From Streptomyces cellulosae (lineage in GTDB: Bacteria > Actinomycetota > Actinomycetes > Streptomycetales > Streptomycetaceae), in NCBI RefSeq assembly GCF_000721105.1, contig NZ_JOEV01000060.1, forward strand, positions 1 to 38,072: a stretch of DNA of 38,072 nt, in the 5' to 3' direction. Position numbers and translations under genes: made by a program. Position 1 is the first letter of the stretch. Each line of letters begins with the position of its first letter. Positions 9,653 through 20,557 of this stretch are shown here, piece after piece. Under the pieces are notes generated by a model. That model had not been told where the DNA came from, made no database searches, and worked only from the letters and a program-made list of their open reading frames with translations.

Positions 9653-10897
9653 GTGAAGCGCACCTCACGTGACATCCGCACGGCGAACCGCTACGAGGTG
9701 CTCCGCCAGATCATCGCCGCGTCGCCCACCTCCCGGCAGGAACTGGCGGCGGCCACCGGGCTGAGTCTCGCCACGGTCGCCACGCTCGTCGGCGAACTGC
9801 TCGATCTCCGGATGATCACGGAGGTCGGGTTCGAGGACTCGGCCGGCGGCCGCCCCCGCGGCCTGGTCGCCGTCAACGGCTCGGGCGGCGCCCTGATCGG
9901 CGTCGACATCGCCGAGACGTACGTCCATGTCGAACTGTTCGACCTCGCGCTGAACGTGCTGGCCCGCGCCGACGAGGACGTGCGCCCCGGCGAGAGCCTC
10001 CCCGAGCAGGTGGTCGCCCATGTCGCGGCGGCCGTCGGCTCGGTGGTCGCGCAGGCCGGGATCGAGGGCGCCCGGGTTCTCGGCGTCGGCGTGAGCGTGC
10101 CGGGGCAGGTGGACCGGGCCACCGGCATCTCGGAGTACGCGCCCAACTGGGACTGGCACAACGTGCCCCTGCTGGACCTGCTCACCGAGCACATCGCCTA
10201 CCCCCTGTATCTGGACAACCCGCTGCGCGCCAGCGCGGTGGCCGAGCTGTGGTTCGGAGCCGCGCGCGGGCGCGGGAACGCCGTGGTGGTCAACCTCGGG
10301 ACCGGTGTGGGCGCCGGACTGGTCCTGGGCGGCGGGCTGCACCGGGGCGTGAGCAACAGCGCCGGCGAATGGGGTCACACCACGCTCGTCCTGGACGGGC
10401 GGCTGTGCCACTGCGGCAACCACGGCTGCGTGGAGACGTACGTCGGCGCGCCCGGCATCATGCTGAACCTGCGGGAGCTCAGCCCCGGCAGCACGCTGCT
10501 GCACCCGGAGGACCAGACGGCCACCATCGACGCACTGGCCCGCGGGGTCGCGGCCCGTGATCCGGTGGCCGTGAAGGTGGTCCGCGACACCGCCCGTTAC
10601 CTCGGCGCCGGCATCGCCGACCTGATCAACCTGTTCAACCCCGAGGTCGTCGTCCTCAGCAGCTGGGTCGCGGCCACGCTCGGCGAACCCCTGGTGGCCG
10701 AGGTGCGCGAGGCCGTCGCCCGGCACGCCCTGCCCCGGCCGCTGGCCGCCACCGAGATCGTCCTCTCCCCCATTCCCACCGACCCGGTGTGCCTGGGCGC
10801 CGCGACCTTCGCACTCGAGGGCGCCCTCCAGACGGTGGGCCAGCGCAGCCCCAGGCGCACGGTCCGCGCGAAGGGCCGCATCGCCCCGTCCACCTGA
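9653..10897 (+). CDS. ROK-family transcriptional regulator
   Basis: From GTG 9653 the protein has 414 residues; an in-frame ATG at 9626 has no RBS, while GATGGGG lies upstream of the GTG. The N-terminus is a winged helix-turn-helix (TSRQELAAATGLSLATVATLVGEL in parts, about residues 15-60). A ROK sugar-kinase-like fold follows, with the zinc motif CHCGNHGC near residues 254-261 and the glycine-rich NLGTGVGAGLVLGG. The phosphate-binding DxGxT segment is replaced by VDIAETYV, as in repressors rather than kinases. It probably senses a sugar or sugar phosphate and controls the adjacent transporter/beta-galactosidase operon and itself, through the motif shared by both upstream regions. Confidence 0.93.
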   Translation: MKRTSRDIRTANRYEVLRQIIAASPTSRQELAAATGLSLATVATLVGELLDLRMITEVGFEDSAGGRPRGLVAVNGSGGALIGVDIAETYVHVELFDLALNVLARADEDVRPGESLPEQVVAHVAAAVGSVVAQAGIEGARVLGVGVSVPGQVDRATGISEYAPNWDWHNVPLLDLLTEHIAYPLYLDNPLRASAVAELWFGAARGRGNAVVVNLGTGVGAGLVLGGGLHRGVSNSAGEWGHTTLVLDGRLCHCGNHGCVETYVGAPGIMLNLRELSPGSTLLHPEDQTATIDALARGVAARDPVAVKVVRDTARYLGAGIADLINLFNPEVVVLSSWVAATLGEPLVAEVREAVARHALPRPLAATEIVLSPIPTDPVCLGAATFALEGALQTVGQRSPRRTVRAKGRIAPST

Positions 10898-10909
10898 CAC
10901 CGGCGCCTC

Positions 10910-11115
10910 TGCGCCACCCGGCGACGCCCCGTCCGCGCGACGCGGGCGCCATCGTGCCGCCCGGCGACACCCCGTCCGCGCGACGCGGGCCCCATCGTGC
11001 CGCCCGGCGACACCCCGTCCGCGCGACGCGGGCCCGATCGTGCCGCCCGCAACACTCCGTCCGCGTGACGCGGGCGCCTCCGTGCCGCCCGGCGACGCCC
11101 CGTCCGCGCGACGCC
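10910..11115. repeat. 43-bp tandem repeat array
   Basis: Four nearly full units begin at 10929, 10972, 11015 and 11057, with partial units on both sides (from about 10910 and to about 11115). Unit lengths are 43, 43, 42 and 43 bases. Each unit starts CCGTCCGCGCGACGCGGG and ends in a CGTGCCGCCCGGCGACACC-like block. Within each unit CCGCG and CGCGG can pair around a CGA loop, extended by G-U and G-C pairs to 7 bp. The period is not a multiple of three and no frame is protein-like, so this is a non-coding minisatellite or a structured RNA/DNA element. Confidence 0.85.
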
Positions 11116-11268
11116 TACGACGCGGACGCGGCCCCGTCGACGCGCCGTCTCCGCGGCGCGTGCGCGGCCATGGCCCCGGCGAACGCCCTCGTCGTGGCGA
11201 GTGGTCATGGTCCACCGTCGCCCCGGCGGCGCGCCTCGTCACCCAGGCATGACCACGGTCGTCCCAGC

Positions 11269-11388
11269 GACCAGCACCATCACCAGTGCGCCACCGTCAC
11301 CCCGGCAGCCAGCCCCATCACAAGACACGCGCCACCATCCCCCAGCGGCCAGCCCCATCACAAGACACGCGCCACCGCCGCCCCGGCG
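11269..11388. repeat. 40-bp tandem repeat array
   Basis: A perfect 29-base block containing AGCCCCATCACAAGACACGC occurs at 11308-11336 and 11348-11376, a 40-bp period. A diverged third copy precedes it from about 11269. This array is unrelated in sequence to the 43-bp array 150 bases upstream. Confidence 0.8.
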
Positions 11389-11574
11389 ACGGCTCCCGCG
11401 ACGCGCGTATCACCGCGCCCTCCGGCGACGCGCCCTCGCCATGGCGTGCACGCCGCTGGGCCAGGGCGATCACGTGTCCGATCTCCAGGGACGAAGAGCC
11501 GTATCCGGGCCGTCCTGGCGATCCCCTGCCCCGCGCCCGGCGATCACGTCCGACATCCCGAACGCCGCACAACG

Positions 11575-11621
11575 CTTCGAGCAGGCTTCGTCCAACCCCT
11601 TGCCGAAGCCTTAGCCGAAGG
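11575..11621 (+). promoter_or_regulatory. Candidate ROK operator with four symmetric half-sites
   Basis: CTTCG at 11575-11579 and 11586-11590 is mirrored by CGAAG at 11604-11608 and 11616-11620. The inner pair extends to perfect arms AGGCTTCG/CGAAGCCT with a 13-base spacer; half-sites on each side are 11-12 bp apart, about one helical turn. The centre (AACCCCTTGCCGAAG, 11594-11608) matches the site ahead of the ROK gene. It lies about 85-130 bases upstream of the binding-protein start. Confidence 0.55.
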
Positions 11622-11705
11622 TTAACGTCCGGCTCCGCACCTCTCTTTTCAGCCACCTCGTGCTGAGCGACTGAGCCGCAGCCGAACTCGAGACAAGGAC
11701 GTCAC

Positions 11706-12968
11706 ATGTCGGCATTGAGCAGCAGCAACTGGGACCGCCGGAACGTTCTGCGGGCCGCCCTGGGCCTGACCGCCGCGGGCGGGCTGGCAGCCTGCGGCAG
11801 CAACACCGGGCGGAGCAGTGGTGGTTCGGGCACCGGCCTGGTCCAGTACTTCCACGCGTACGGCGAGGCGGGCACGGAGCAGGCCATCAAGCGGTACGCG
11901 AAGGCGTACTCCAAGGCCAACGTGACCACCAGCTGGATCACCGGCAACACCTTCGAGGCCAAGCTGTTCTCCGCCCTGCTCACCAAGCAGGCGCCCGACG
12001 TGTTCGAGTTCCACCCGCAACTGCAGATGGTCAAGAGCGGTCAGGTGGCCGACCTGAGCGACCTCATCGACCCGGTCAAGGACGACTTCAACCCGGCCGA
12101 CATCAAGTCGCACACGGTGGACGGCAAGATCTACGGGATCCGGATGATCGACGACCCGCAGTTCTTCTACTACCGCAAGTCGATGCTGGAGAAGGCCAAG
12201 GTCGACGTCCCCACCACCCTCGACGAGCTGCTCGAGGCCGCCGCCAAGCTCACCACCGACAAGGTCAAGGGCGTCTTCCTCGGCAACGACTTCACGGCGG
12301 TCCAGAACGCCGTGATCTTCTCGGCCGGTGCCAACACCCTCGACGAGAAGAACCAGATCGCGTACCACACGGACGGGGTGGTCCAGGGCCTCAAGCAGCT
12401 CCGTCAGCTGTTCACCAGCGGCAACGTGCTCCTCGACGCCCCGACCGACTTCTGGGACCCGTCCTCGCTCGACCAGGGCCTGTGTGCCATCCAGTGGGGC
12501 GGCATGTGGTCCATGCCGGTCATGCAGAAGGCTCTCGGTGACGACCTGGGCATCTTCCCGTTCCCGGCGATCGGGTCCAGTGGCAAGCAGTCGGTCTACA
12601 ACGGCGGCTGGTCGATGTTCGTCAACGCCAAGGGCAAGAACGTCGACGCGGCCAAGGAATACGTCAAGTGGCTGTGGATCGACCAGAAGAAGTACCAGGA
12701 GGACTGGGCGCTGTCCTACGGCTTCCACATCCCGCCGCGCACGTCGATAGCCAACGGGGCCACCAAGCTCAAGTCGGGCCTGCCCGCCGAGGCCGTCAAG
12801 CTCTTCACCGACTTCGGCCACTTCGACAACATCGCCTACGACCAGACGATGCAGACCGCCTTCGCCGATGTGATCGCGTCCTCCGTACGCAAGAACGGAA
12901 ACCCGGAGGCCGCGCTCGACACCTGCGACAAGAAGGTCAACGTCGAACTGAAGAAGCTGTTCGGATAG
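11706..12968 (+). CDS. Sugar ABC transporter substrate-binding lipoprotein
   Basis: This 420-residue family-1 extracellular solute-binding protein captures a sugar or oligosaccharide outside the membrane. The N-terminus has a twin-arginine pair (Arg11-Arg12 in DRRNVLRAA) and a lipobox LAAC with the lipidated Cys30, so it is probably Tat-exported and membrane-anchored. Typical features are the early YFHAYGEAG segment, an FWDPSSLDQGLCAIQWGGMW region and NGGWSMFVNAKGK near residue 298. ATG 11706 has AAGGA seven bases upstream. It is the first gene of an operon with two permeases and a GH2 beta-galactosidase. No ATPase gene is present, as is usual in streptomycetes, where a shared MsiK-type ATPase serves several sugar importers. 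Confidence 0.94.
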   Translation: MSALSSSNWDRRNVLRAALGLTAAGGLAACGSNTGRSSGGSGTGLVQYFHAYGEAGTEQAIKRYAKAYSKANVTTSWITGNTFEAKLFSALLTKQAPDVFEFHPQLQMVKSGQVADLSDLIDPVKDDFNPADIKSHTVDGKIYGIRMIDDPQFFYYRKSMLEKAKVDVPTTLDELLEAAAKLTTDKVKGVFLGNDFTAVQNAVIFSAGANTLDEKNQIAYHTDGVVQGLKQLRQLFTSGNVLLDAPTDFWDPSSLDQGLCAIQWGGMWSMPVMQKALGDDLGIFPFPAIGSSGKQSVYNGGWSMFVNAKGKNVDAAKEYVKWLWIDQKKYQEDWALSYGFHIPPRTSIANGATKLKSGLPAEAVKLFTDFGHFDNIAYDQTMQTAFADVIASSVRKNGNPEAALDTCDKKVNVELKKLFG

Positions 12969-12991
12969 GCCGGCGGACGGACCACGACATC

Positions 12992-13960
12992 ATGTCTGCC
13001 ACCACGACGCGCGGTGTCGCCCAGCCCGCCCCGGTCAAGGCCTCCCAGGCCCGGCCGCGGCGGGGCCTGCGGGGCAACGCCACCCTCAACTTCTGGCTCT
13101 TCACCGGGCCGTTCCTCATCGGCCTGGTGATCTTCGTCTTCGTCCCCATCGGATGGAGCATCTGGCTCAGCTTCTTCGACGCCCGGTACACCGTCACGCC
13201 GAGCCAGTTCATCGGCTTGGACAACTACAAGCAGATCCTGACCAACAGCAATTTCCCCCAATCGCTGCTGACGTTCACGGTGTTCGCGGTCTTCATCGTG
13301 CCCACCACCTGGGCGCTGTCGCTGGGTCTCGCCCTGCTGGTGAACCGGCTGCGGTTCATGCGGGCCTTCTTCCGCTCGGTGTTCTTCCTGCCGACCGCCG
13401 TCTCCTACGTCGCCGCCGCGCTGGTCTGGAAGATGTCCATCTTCAGCGGGGTCCGCTTCGGCCTGGCGAACACCGTCTTCGGCTGGTTCGGCGTCGACAA
13501 CATCGCCTATCTCGCCGATCCCAGTCCGCCCTGGTACTGGGTGGTCATCGTGTCCCTGCGGCTGTGGCTGCAGGCCGGCTTCTACATGATCCTTTTCCTG
13601 GCGGCGCTGCAGAACATCCCGGCCGAGCTGTACGAGGCCGCCGCCATCGACGGAGCCAAGCCTGGCTGGCAGACCTTCCGGTACATCACGCTGCCCCAGC
13701 TGCGGGCCACCTCCACCGCGGTGGTCCTGCTGCTGCTCGTCGCCGCGTACCAGGCGTTCGACGAGTTCTTCAACCTCATCTCGACCAAGGCGACGTGGGC
13801 CCAGACACCGCTCATGGAGCTGTACAAGACGGCCCTCGGAAACAGCCAGGACTACGGCGCCGGCAGCGCGGGCGCGGTCATCCTGTCGCTGCTGATCTGC
13901 CTGGTCACCCTGGCCCAGGGCAAGATCATGGGCTTCGGAAGGGGGGAGGAGTCCAAGTGA
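12992..13960 (+). CDS. Sugar ABC transporter permease (MalF-type)
   Basis: This 322-residue inner-membrane protein has a basic N-terminal tail (about 1-28), then about six membrane segments beginning with LNFWLFTGPFLIGLVIFVFV. The ATPase-docking EAA loop is seen as ELYEAAAIDGAKPGWQTF near residues 210-227, followed by ITLPQLR. It pairs with the next gene to import the ligand of the upstream binding protein. The start at ATG 12992, 23 bases after the upstream stop, has only a weak purine stretch (GGACGG) and may depend on coupling. Its stop overlaps the next GTG. Confidence 0.94.
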   Translation: MSATTTRGVAQPAPVKASQARPRRGLRGNATLNFWLFTGPFLIGLVIFVFVPIGWSIWLSFFDARYTVTPSQFIGLDNYKQILTNSNFPQSLLTFTVFAVFIVPTTWALSLGLALLVNRLRFMRAFFRSVFFLPTAVSYVAAALVWKMSIFSGVRFGLANTVFGWFGVDNIAYLADPSPPWYWVVIVSLRLWLQAGFYMILFLAALQNIPAELYEAAAIDGAKPGWQTFRYITLPQLRATSTAVVLLLLVAAYQAFDEFFNLISTKATWAQTPLMELYKTALGNSQDYGAGSAGAVILSLLICLVTLAQGKIMGFGRGEESK

Positions 13961-14823
13961 CCACCACCACACCGCGGGTGGGCAAGGAGCGCCGGAGGCG
14001 CGGGGGTGTCCTCGGCAACACGGGACTGTATGTCGCCGTCAGCGTCGCCGCCCTGCTCTTCCTGCTGCCCTTCTACCTGATCGTCCGCAACTCCCTGTCC
14101 ACGGACCCGGAGATCACGGGCGAGAACTGGAAGATCCTCCCCTCCTTCCAGTGGAGCAACGTCTCCGAGCTGTTCGACGACCAGACGGTCCAGTTCGGCC
14201 GATCCCTGTGGAACTCGACGCTGGTCGCCGTCCTGATGACGGTGGGCACCCTCCTGGTGTGCTCCCTCGCCGGTTACGGCCTGGCCCGCATCCCGTACAA
14301 GCACGCCAACAAGGTCTTCTACGCGGTCCTGGCCACCCTGATGGTGCCGACGGCCGTGACCTTCGTGCCGAGCTTCGTGCTGGTTTCGTCGCTCGGCTGG
14401 GTGGACACGTACCGGGGTCTGATCATTCCGGGCCTGTTCAGTGGTTTCACCTGCTTCCTGTTCCGGCAGTACTTCTTGGGGTTCCCGAAGGAGCTGGAGG
14501 AGGCGGCACGCGTGGACGGGCTCGGTTACTGGGGCGCGTACTGGCGGATCGTCGTACCCAACTCGCTGAACTTCTTCGCGGCGATCGCCACGATCACCTT
14601 CATCAGCGGCTGGAACGCCTTCCTGTGGCCTTTGGTCATCGGCCAGGACCCGAGCTCGTGGACCGTGCAGGTGGCGCTGTCCTCCTTCATGACCAACCAG
14701 ACCGTCAACTTCCATCTGATTTTCATGGCCACGGCCATTTCCATCCTGCCCCTGGTGTTCGTGTTCCTCTTCCTCCAGCGCTGGCTGGTGCAGGGGATCG
14801 CACAGACGGGCATCAAGGGCTGA
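13957..14823 (+). CDS. Sugar ABC transporter permease (MalG-type)
   Basis: This 288-residue membrane protein starts at GTG 13957, overlapping the previous stop as GTGA, behind GGGGGGAGGAGTCCAA. About six membrane helices are visible, with the EAA loop ELEEAARVDGLGYWGAYWRI near residues 182-201 and a PLVIGQDPSSWTVQVAL segment typical of the second permease of carbohydrate importers. It forms the heterodimeric channel with the upstream permease. The beta-galactosidase begins 12 bases downstream. Confidence 0.95.
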   Translation: MTTTTPRVGKERRRRGGVLGNTGLYVAVSVAALLFLLPFYLIVRNSLSTDPEITGENWKILPSFQWSNVSELFDDQTVQFGRSLWNSTLVAVLMTVGTLLVCSLAGYGLARIPYKHANKVFYAVLATLMVPTAVTFVPSFVLVSSLGWVDTYRGLIIPGLFSGFTCFLFRQYFLGFPKELEEAARVDGLGYWGAYWRIVVPNSLNFFAAIATITFISGWNAFLWPLVIGQDPSSWTVQVALSSFMTNQTVNFHLIFMATAISILPLVFVFLFLQRWLVQGIAQTGIKG

Positions 14824-17755
<2,932 letters not shown>

Positions 17756-17782
17756 ACATTCTGCAACCGTCGTGAGGTGTCC

Positions 17783-17814
17783 GCGGCCGGTCGGCACTCC
17801 TGCCGACCGGCCGC
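17783..17814 (+). terminator. Hairpin terminator after the beta-galactosidase operon
   Basis: GCGGCCGGTCGGCA (17783-17796) pairs perfectly with TGCCGACCGGCCGC (17801-17814) around CTCC. It lies 46 bases after the stop, before the ABC-2 transporter operon, with no U-tract, as is common in streptomycetes. Confidence 0.8.
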
Positions 17815-17845
17815 AGCGCGTGGACGACAACGGGAGTGATGTCCA

Positions 17846-18841
17846 TTGAGTGCCAGCATCGAGGTCCGCGGCCTGTCCCGGACCTTCCACACCACCGTCC
17901 GCCGCCCCGGATTCACGGGCACACTCCGCTCCCTGGTCAACCCGGAACGGGTGGCCAAACACGCCGTCTCCGACATCACCTTCGACGTCTCCCCCGGCGA
18001 ACTCCTCGCCCTGCTCGGCCCGAACGGCGCGGGCAAGTCCACCACCATCAAGATGCTCACCGGCATCCTCACGCCCACCGCCGGCGAGGCGCGGGTCGCG
18101 GGTGTGGTGCCGTACCTGGAGCGGGAGCGCAACGCCCGCAACATCGGCGCGGTGTTCGGGCAGCGCACCCAGCTGTGGTGGGACCTGCCGGTGCGCGAGT
18201 CGTTCTCGATCCTCAGGGACATCTACGAGGTGCCGAAGGCCGAACACGCCTCCCGTCTCAAGGAGTTCGACGACATCCTCGACCTCTCCTCCTTCTGGGA
18301 CACCCGGGTCCGCCACCTGTCCCTGGGCCAGCGCGTGCGCTGCGACCTCGCGGCGGCCCTGCTGCACGACCCTCCGGTGGTCTTCCTCGACGAGCCGACC
18401 ATCGGCATGGACGTGGTGGTCAAGGAACAGGTGCGGGAGTTCCTCAGGCACCAGGTCGAGCAGCGCGGCCGTACGGTCCTGCTCACCACGCACGACATGA
18501 CCGAGGTGGAGCGGCTGGCCGAACGGGTCGTGCTGATCAACCACGGCCGGCTGGTCCTGGACGGCAGCCTCGACGAGATCCGCCGCACGTTCGGCTCGAC
18601 CTGGCAGGTGCGGGCGACCCTCGCCGACGCGCACACCGACGTCGTACCGCCGCCGGGCATCGCGGTGCTGCGGCAGGACGGGCCGCAGGTCGTGTTCGGC
18701 CCCGACGGACCGGACGCCCCCACCGTCCACCAGGCGCTGAAGGCGGTCATCGAGCGGTACGAGGTGACGGGCATCGCCATCGACGAGGCCGACCTCGAGG
18801 ACGTGATGCGGGCCGCCTACGTCCAGGCGGGGGCGGCCTGA
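17846..18841 (+). CDS. ABC-2 type transporter ATP-binding protein (COG4586-like)
   Basis: This 331-residue ATPase starts at TTG 17846 with GGGAG nine bases upstream. Walker A is GPNGAGKST (58-66), the Q-loop lies in VFGQRTQLWWDLP, the signature is LSLGQRVRCDL, Walker B is VVFLDEPTIGMD and the H-loop TTHDM. The GQRTQLWWDLP stretch and the N-terminal FHTTVRRPGF / LVNPERVAK insertion are typical of the uncharacterised actinobacterial transport group COG4586, whose partners are COG4587 and COG3694 permeases, found next. The stop overlaps the next ATG. The cargo is unknown. Confidence 0.94.
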   Translation: MSASIEVRGLSRTFHTTVRRPGFTGTLRSLVNPERVAKHAVSDITFDVSPGELLALLGPNGAGKSTTIKMLTGILTPTAGEARVAGVVPYLERERNARNIGAVFGQRTQLWWDLPVRESFSILRDIYEVPKAEHASRLKEFDDILDLSSFWDTRVRHLSLGQRVRCDLAAALLHDPPVVFLDEPTIGMDVVVKEQVREFLRHQVEQRGRTVLLTTHDMTEVERLAERVVLINHGRLVLDGSLDEIRRTFGSTWQVRATLADAHTDVVPPPGIAVLRQDGPQVVFGPDGPDAPTVHQALKAVIERYEVTGIAIDEADLEDVMRAAYVQAGAA

Positions 18842-19644
18842 TGGCCGTGCTCCACGCCTGGCGGGCCGCCCGCGTCACCCCGCTCGGCGAACTGCACACC
18901 CCGCCCCGGATGACCGCGGTCCTGCTCCGGCTGACCGTGCAGGTGGTGCTGGTGGCGTCCCTGTGGACGGGCCTGTACGCGCACACCGGCACCACCGCCG
19001 GTCTCACCCGCGACCAGGCGGTCACGTACGCCGTCCTGGCCGTACTCGCCTCCAGACTCAGGGAGTTGGACCAGTACGCGGGCCGGGACTCCGTCATCCA
19101 GCACATGCACTACGGCACGATCGTCTACTGGTACCTGCGCCCGCTGCCGCCCCAGCGCTACTACGCCCTGCGGGCCCTCGGGGAGCAGTTGTACGGGTTC
19201 GCGTGGGCGCTGGGCGGATACGCGGTCGCTCTCGCCGCCGGTGTGGTCGAGCCGCCCAGGTCGGCGGCGGTGGCGGGGGTGTTCGCGCTGAGCCTGCTGC
19301 TCGGTCAGTGGGTCCTCTACTACATCATGCTCGTCACCGACCAGTGGTGCTTCTGGGCGCTGCGCAACAACGCGGCGGTGATGATCCTGGTCTTCGCGCA
19401 GAACCTGCTGTCGGGGGTCTACGCGCCGCTGTGGTTCTTCCCGGACTGGTTCGTGACCCTGAGCGCGTTCATGCCCTTCCAGGCGACGCTGAGCGTGCCG
19501 CTGTCCCTCTACATCGGCCGCATCCCGCTCTCGGACGCGGCCGGGCAGCTGGCGATCCAGGCCGCCTGGGTCGTGATCCTCGCCCTGCTCACCCGGTTCC
19601 TCTGGCACCGCGCCGCCCGCCGTGTCATATCCCAGGGAGGCTGA
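18841..19644 (+). CDS. ABC-2 family permease, first subunit (COG4587-like)
   Basis: This 267-residue membrane protein begins at ATG 18841, sharing its A with the stop of the ATPase gene. It has about six membrane segments, beginning with TAVLLRLTVQVVLVASLWTGLYA and ending with a strong helix at AAWVVILALLTRFLWHRAARR. The central DQWCFWALRNNAAVMILVFAQNLLSGVYAPLWFFP pattern (cited here in pieces: DQWCFW, LLSGVYAPLWFFPDW) is typical of this permease group. It should pair with the next gene and the upstream ATPase. Substrate unknown. Confidence 0.92.
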   Translation: MAVLHAWRAARVTPLGELHTPPRMTAVLLRLTVQVVLVASLWTGLYAHTGTTAGLTRDQAVTYAVLAVLASRLRELDQYAGRDSVIQHMHYGTIVYWYLRPLPPQRYYALRALGEQLYGFAWALGGYAVALAAGVVEPPRSAAVAGVFALSLLLGQWVLYYIMLVTDQWCFWALRNNAAVMILVFAQNLLSGVYAPLWFFPDWFVTLSAFMPFQATLSVPLSLYIGRIPLSDAAGQLAIQAAWVVILALLTRFLWHRAARRVISQGG

Positions 19645-19649
19645 TGCCT

Positions 19650-20450
19650 ATGCATGCCGTCCGGATCGTGTGGCGTGTCACGCGTCTCAACTTCCGTGCC
19701 CAGCTGGAGTACCGGTCCGAGTTCCTGCTGATGGTCGCGATCGGCGCGATCTGGCAGGTGTCGGTGATCGTGTTCGCGACCGTCCTGCTGACCCGGTTCA
19801 CCGGGATGGGCGGCTGGGACAGCTCCGAGGTGCTCCTCATCCCGGCGACCCGGATGCTCGCGCACGGGCTGATGGTGCTGTTCCTGGGGCGGATGTTCGG
19901 CATCGGCCGGGACATCCAGGAAGGGCGGATCGACGTCTACCTGACCCGCCCCATGCCGGTGCACCGCCAGGTCCAGCTCGCGTACTTCCCCACCAACGCG
20001 ATCGGCGACCTGACGGTCGCGGCGGGCCTGATGGCGGGCGCCCTCAGCCGCAGCCACCTCGACTGGACGGCGGTCCGGATCTCCTACCTGATCGCCGCCA
20101 TCATCGGCGGCATGCTCCTGGAGGCGGCCCTCTTCACGGCGCTGGCCAGTGCCTCCCTGCGTTTCCCGGCCGCCGAATACTGGGCCCGCTGGCTGGAGGA
20201 ACTCCTCGGCACGTTCGGCAGTTACCCGCTCAACGTGCTGCCGAAGGCGGTCGGCGGCTTCCTCACCTACGCCCTCCCGCTCGCCTTCGTCGCCTACTTC
20301 CCCGCCGCCGTCCTCACCGGACACGGCCACGACACCGGCGTCCCGTACTGGCTGGCGGCGGCATCCCCGCTGCTGGGTGTGCTGGTGTACCTGGCGTCCC
20401 GGCTGCTGTGGCGGCGGAGCCTCGCGCACTATGCCGGGGTGAACGCGTGA
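19650..20450 (+). CDS. ABC-2 family permease, second subunit (COG3694-like)
   Basis: This 266-residue membrane protein is the last of the three-gene operon. Two ATGs are possible: 19644, which shares its A with the upstream stop but lies only three bases from the GGGAGG RBS, and 19650, nine bases from it; the second is preferred on spacing. About six membrane segments are present, including FLLMVAIGAIWQVSVIVFATVLL and a C-terminal LGVLVYLASRLLWRRSLAHY. The cytoplasmic segment GRDIQEGRIDVYLTRPMP after the second or third helix is a hallmark of the COG3694 permeases. Substrate unknown. Confidence 0.92.
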   Translation: MHAVRIVWRVTRLNFRAQLEYRSEFLLMVAIGAIWQVSVIVFATVLLTRFTGMGGWDSSEVLLIPATRMLAHGLMVLFLGRMFGIGRDIQEGRIDVYLTRPMPVHRQVQLAYFPTNAIGDLTVAAGLMAGALSRSHLDWTAVRISYLIAAIIGGMLLEAALFTALASASLRFPAAEYWARWLEELLGTFGSYPLNVLPKAVGGFLTYALPLAFVAYFPAAVLTGHGHDTGVPYWLAAASPLLGVLVYLASRLLWRRSLAHYAGVNA

Positions 20451-20518
20451 CGCCCGCGATCCGGGACGTGGCGGGGGCCGGGAGCCGCTGCCCTGACCGT
20501 TGAGGGCATGACCCGGGT

Positions 20519-20557
20519 CCGATACGACGGTCAAGCCGCGCCTGACCGTCGTATCGG
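20519..20557. terminator. Bidirectional terminator between convergent operons
   Basis: CCGATACGACGGTCA (20519-20533) pairs perfectly over 15 bp with TGACCGTCGTATCGG (20543-20557), loop of nine bases. The stop codon of the minus-strand MFS gene lies inside the left arm. It probably ends both the ABC-2 operon and the MFS transcript. Confidence 0.85.

Larger units (their letters stand above)
10898..11705. other. 808-bp non-coding region with two tandem-repeat arrays and an operator
   Basis: No convincing gene is found between the ROK regulator and the binding-protein gene: all open frames here are repetitive, Pro/Arg-rich and lack RBS or family resemblance. The region holds a 43-bp array, a 40-bp array and, at its right end, a symmetric cluster of CTTCG/CGAAG boxes next to the operon promoter. 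Confidence 0.75.

Noticed and set aside
10910..11388. CRISPR array
   Set aside because: The repeats are adjacent with no unique spacers of constant length, and no cas genes are present.
10898..11680. Overlapping open frames in the repeat region
   Set aside because: Composition is Pro/Arg/Ala-rich, driven by repeats whose period is not a multiple of three. There is no RBS and no family resemblance.
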